Part shown: positions 62,561-64,000 of the stretch, one piece after another
Layout: every line of letters begins with the position of its first letter
How positions within the stretch are numbered: position 1 is the stretch's first letter
DNA from: Pukyongiella litopenaei
GTDB taxonomy: Bacteria > Pseudomonadota > Alphaproteobacteria > Rhodobacterales > Rhodobacteraceae
Length of the DNA stretch: 64,000 nt
Direction of reading: 5' to 3'
NCBI RefSeq assembly: GCF_003008555.2
Contig: NZ_CP027665.1
Location: 3,348,001-3,412,000, forward strand
The notes under the pieces: model-generated
What the model saw: only the letters and a program-made list of their open reading frames with translations
Told to the model about the DNA's origin: nothing
The model's database searches: none
Program-made: the position numbers and the translations under genes

Positions 62561-64000
62561 CTATTCGGCCGCGATCTTGATCACCGGCTGCATCTTCGCC
62601 AGCACGTCGTCGGACAGGTGGCATTTGACCTGATGGCCCGGCGCCAGTTCGCGCACCGGCGGCACCTCCCGGTCGCACAGGCCGCCGGGCACCTCGGATT
62701 TCCAGCGGCAACGGGTCTGGAACGGACAGCCTGACGGCGGGTTCATCGCCGACGGGATGTCGCCCTCCAGAACGATATGTTCCTTCTCGACCGAGGTATC
62801 GGCGATCGGCACCGCCGACAGCAATGCCTCGGTATAGGGATGATAGGGCGGGGCAAAGACCTGTTCGGTATCGCCCAGTTCGACCACATGGCCGAGATAC
62901 ATCACCATCACCCGGTCCGACAGGTATCGCACGATCGACAGGTCATGCGAGATGAACAGCAGCGTGGTCTTTTCGTTGCGCTGGATTTCCATCAGCAGGT
63001 CGGTGACCGCCGCCTGCACCGACACGTCAAGGGCCGAAACCGGTTCGTCCGCAACCACGATCCGCGCGCCGCCGGCAAAGGCGCGCGCGATGCCCACCCG
63101 CTGTTTCTGCCCGCCCGACAACTGCCGCGGCATCCGATCGGCAAAGGCACGGGGCAGTTTGACCAGGTCCAGCAGCTCCAGCATGCGCTGACGCCGTTCG
63201 GCCTCGGAATCGCCGACCTTGAATATCTCCAGCGCCCGGATGATCTGGCGGCCCACGGTCATCGACGGGTTCAGCGTGTCGAACGGGTTCTGGAACACCA
63301 TCTGGACCTCGCCCACGGTCCTCGCGTCGCGCTCCTCGATCGGCAGCTGTTCGATATTGCTGTCGTCCAGCAGGATCTGCCCGTCGGTGGCCGTCTCCAG
63401 CCCCATCAGCACCTTGGCAAAGGTGGATTTGCCGCAGCCGGATTCGCCGACGATGGCCAGCGTTTCGGATTCGCGCGCCTCGAAGCTCAGCGTTTCGTTG
63501 GCTTTCACCACCTTCTTTTCACCGCCGCCAAACAGCGCATTGGCCGCGACCTCGTAATATTTCTTCAGGTTGTCCATCTTCAGAACCACGTCGCCGACCG
63601 CGGCCTTCTCCTTGCGTTCGCCCAGGACCAGCGGCGCGTTCCAGTCGATCTCGCGGAACTTCAGGCAGCGGGTGTGATGGCGGTCATTGCCGGGAACGGG
63701 TTCCATCGCGATATCGCCCGCATCGCAGCGGCCTGCCTCGAAATAGTCGCAGCGCGGGCCGAAATTGCAGCCGCGCGGGCGTTCATGGGGCAGGGGAAAA
63801 TTGCCGGGGATCGCCACCAGCGGCCGGGCATTCTTGTCGGCGCCGGGCAACGGGATCGACCGGAACAGGGCCTGCGTATACGGGTGCTGCATCTCGTCGA
63901 ACACATCCTTGATCGAGCCGCGCTCGACCGCCTCGCCGGAATACATCACGCAAAGCCGGTCGCAGGTTTCCAGCACCAGGCCGAGATTGTGGCTGATGAA
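62561..64000 (-). CDS. Double-ATPase oligopeptide/dipeptide ABC transporter protein, partial (N-terminus off the right edge)
   Basis: The visible part begins at the H-loop of the first ATPase (FISHNLGLVLETCDR), continues with an oligopeptide-type C-terminal Cys motif (RGCNFGPRCDYFEAGRCD), then a complete second ATPase: Walker A GESGCGKST, Q-loop QMVFQNPFDTLNPS, signature LSGGQKQR, Walker B IVVADEPVSALDVS, H-loop ISHDLS, and a second Cys motif (GCPFQTRCRWKS). This is the OppD-OppF fusion arrangement seen in GsiA and YejF, importing peptides or similar substrates. The permease genes should lie upstream, outside the window. Confidence 0.92.
   Translation of the reverse strand, partial: FISHNLGLVLETCDRLCVMYSGEAVERGSIKDVFDEMQHPYTQALFRSIPLPGADKNARPLVAIPGNFPLPHERPRGCNFGPRCDYFEAGRCDAGDIAMEPVPGNDRHHTRCLKFREIDWNAPLVLGERKEKAAVGDVVLKMDNLKKYYEVAANALFGGGEKKVVKANETLSFEARESETLAIVGESGCGKSTFAKVLMGLETATDGQILLDDSNIEQLPIEERDARTVGEVQMVFQNPFDTLNPSMTVGRQIIRALEIFKVGDSEAERRQRMLELLDLVKLPRAFADRMPRQLSGGQKQRVGIARAFAGGARIVVADEPVSALDVSVQAAVTDLLMEIQRNEKTTLLFISHDLSIVRYLSDRVMVMYLGHVVELGDTEQVFAPPYHPYTEALLSAVPIADTSVEKEHIVLEGDIPSAMNPPSGCPFQTRCRWKSEVPGGLCDREVPPVRELAPGHQVKCHLSDDVLAKMQPVIKIAAE

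Overview
The window comes from a GC-rich alphaproteobacterium, most likely of order Rhodobacterales (roseobacter/Paracoccus/Rhodobacter group). Supporting signs are the gene orders ribE-ribBX-ribH-nusB, nagZ-scpA-scpB and aroK-aroB, a free-standing ctaD behind a perfect FNR-type box, a PhoX phosphatase, a TRAP transporter, an alphaproteobacterial SOS box (GTTC-N7-GTTC) before mmcB, and a DksA that keeps one cysteine of the usual zinc finger. Genus cannot be told from sequence alone.

Layout. 1-11 kb: housekeeping genes (moxR fragment, dksA, an FAD monooxygenase, xth, a secreted metallopeptidase, an A-type Fe-S carrier, dgt, argS, a SPOR protein, nagZ, scpA, scpB). 11-15.6 kb: a minus-strand capsule operon (kpsS-like, Wza/KpsD-like exporter, kpsC-like). 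15.7-18.7 kb: riboflavin genes plus nusB. 19.3-25.6 kb: mmcB, tRNA-Leu, lipB, a HIT protein, phoX, ctaD, tRNA-Val. 25.9-30.5 kb: a 4.6-kb integrative element inserted in the 5' end of dusA. It has matching 15-bp att cores, a displaced dusA head, an excisionase-like gene behind a perfect sigma70 promoter, an M15 peptidase, a large phage-like protein, a low-GC secreted protein and a tyrosine integrase. A palindrome, CCTAATTAGG and its variants, is scattered through it and lies near both ends. 30.4-34.9 kb: the re-headed dusA, a TauE-type permease, a flavin reductase, and a membrane-anchored PAS-exonuclease with a small partner.

35-42 kb is one minus-strand run: acs, adk, DUF4212, sodium:solute symporter, CBS/nucleotidyltransferase protein, membrane protein, PAS-exonuclease. 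It reads as acetate (or related solute) uptake, activation to acetyl-CoA, recycling of the AMP produced, and a putative nucleotide-sensing module. 42.3-45.5 kb is a divergent TRAP transporter operon.

The most unusual locus is 46.0-48.5 kb. An 824-residue protein has 186 consecutive Asn/Asp-Glu-Gly triplets (a 9-bp minisatellite of about 1.7 kb). They are preceded by a folded N-terminal region ending in a double-glycine leader-like motif and followed by a Cys/Gly-rich tail. A matB-like acyl-CoA synthetase follows. 50.25-51.09 kb has no convincing gene but holds three perfect stem-loops next to a C-poor tract, a possible structured RNA. 51-64 kb: a MobA-like transferase, a dimethylglycine/sarcosine dehydrogenase-type protein, a CNNM/CorC protein, xerD, a secreted protein of unknown function, aroK-aroB, a CBS-containing site-2 protease, ssb, a lytic transglycosylase and a truncated double-ATPase peptide ABC transporter gene.
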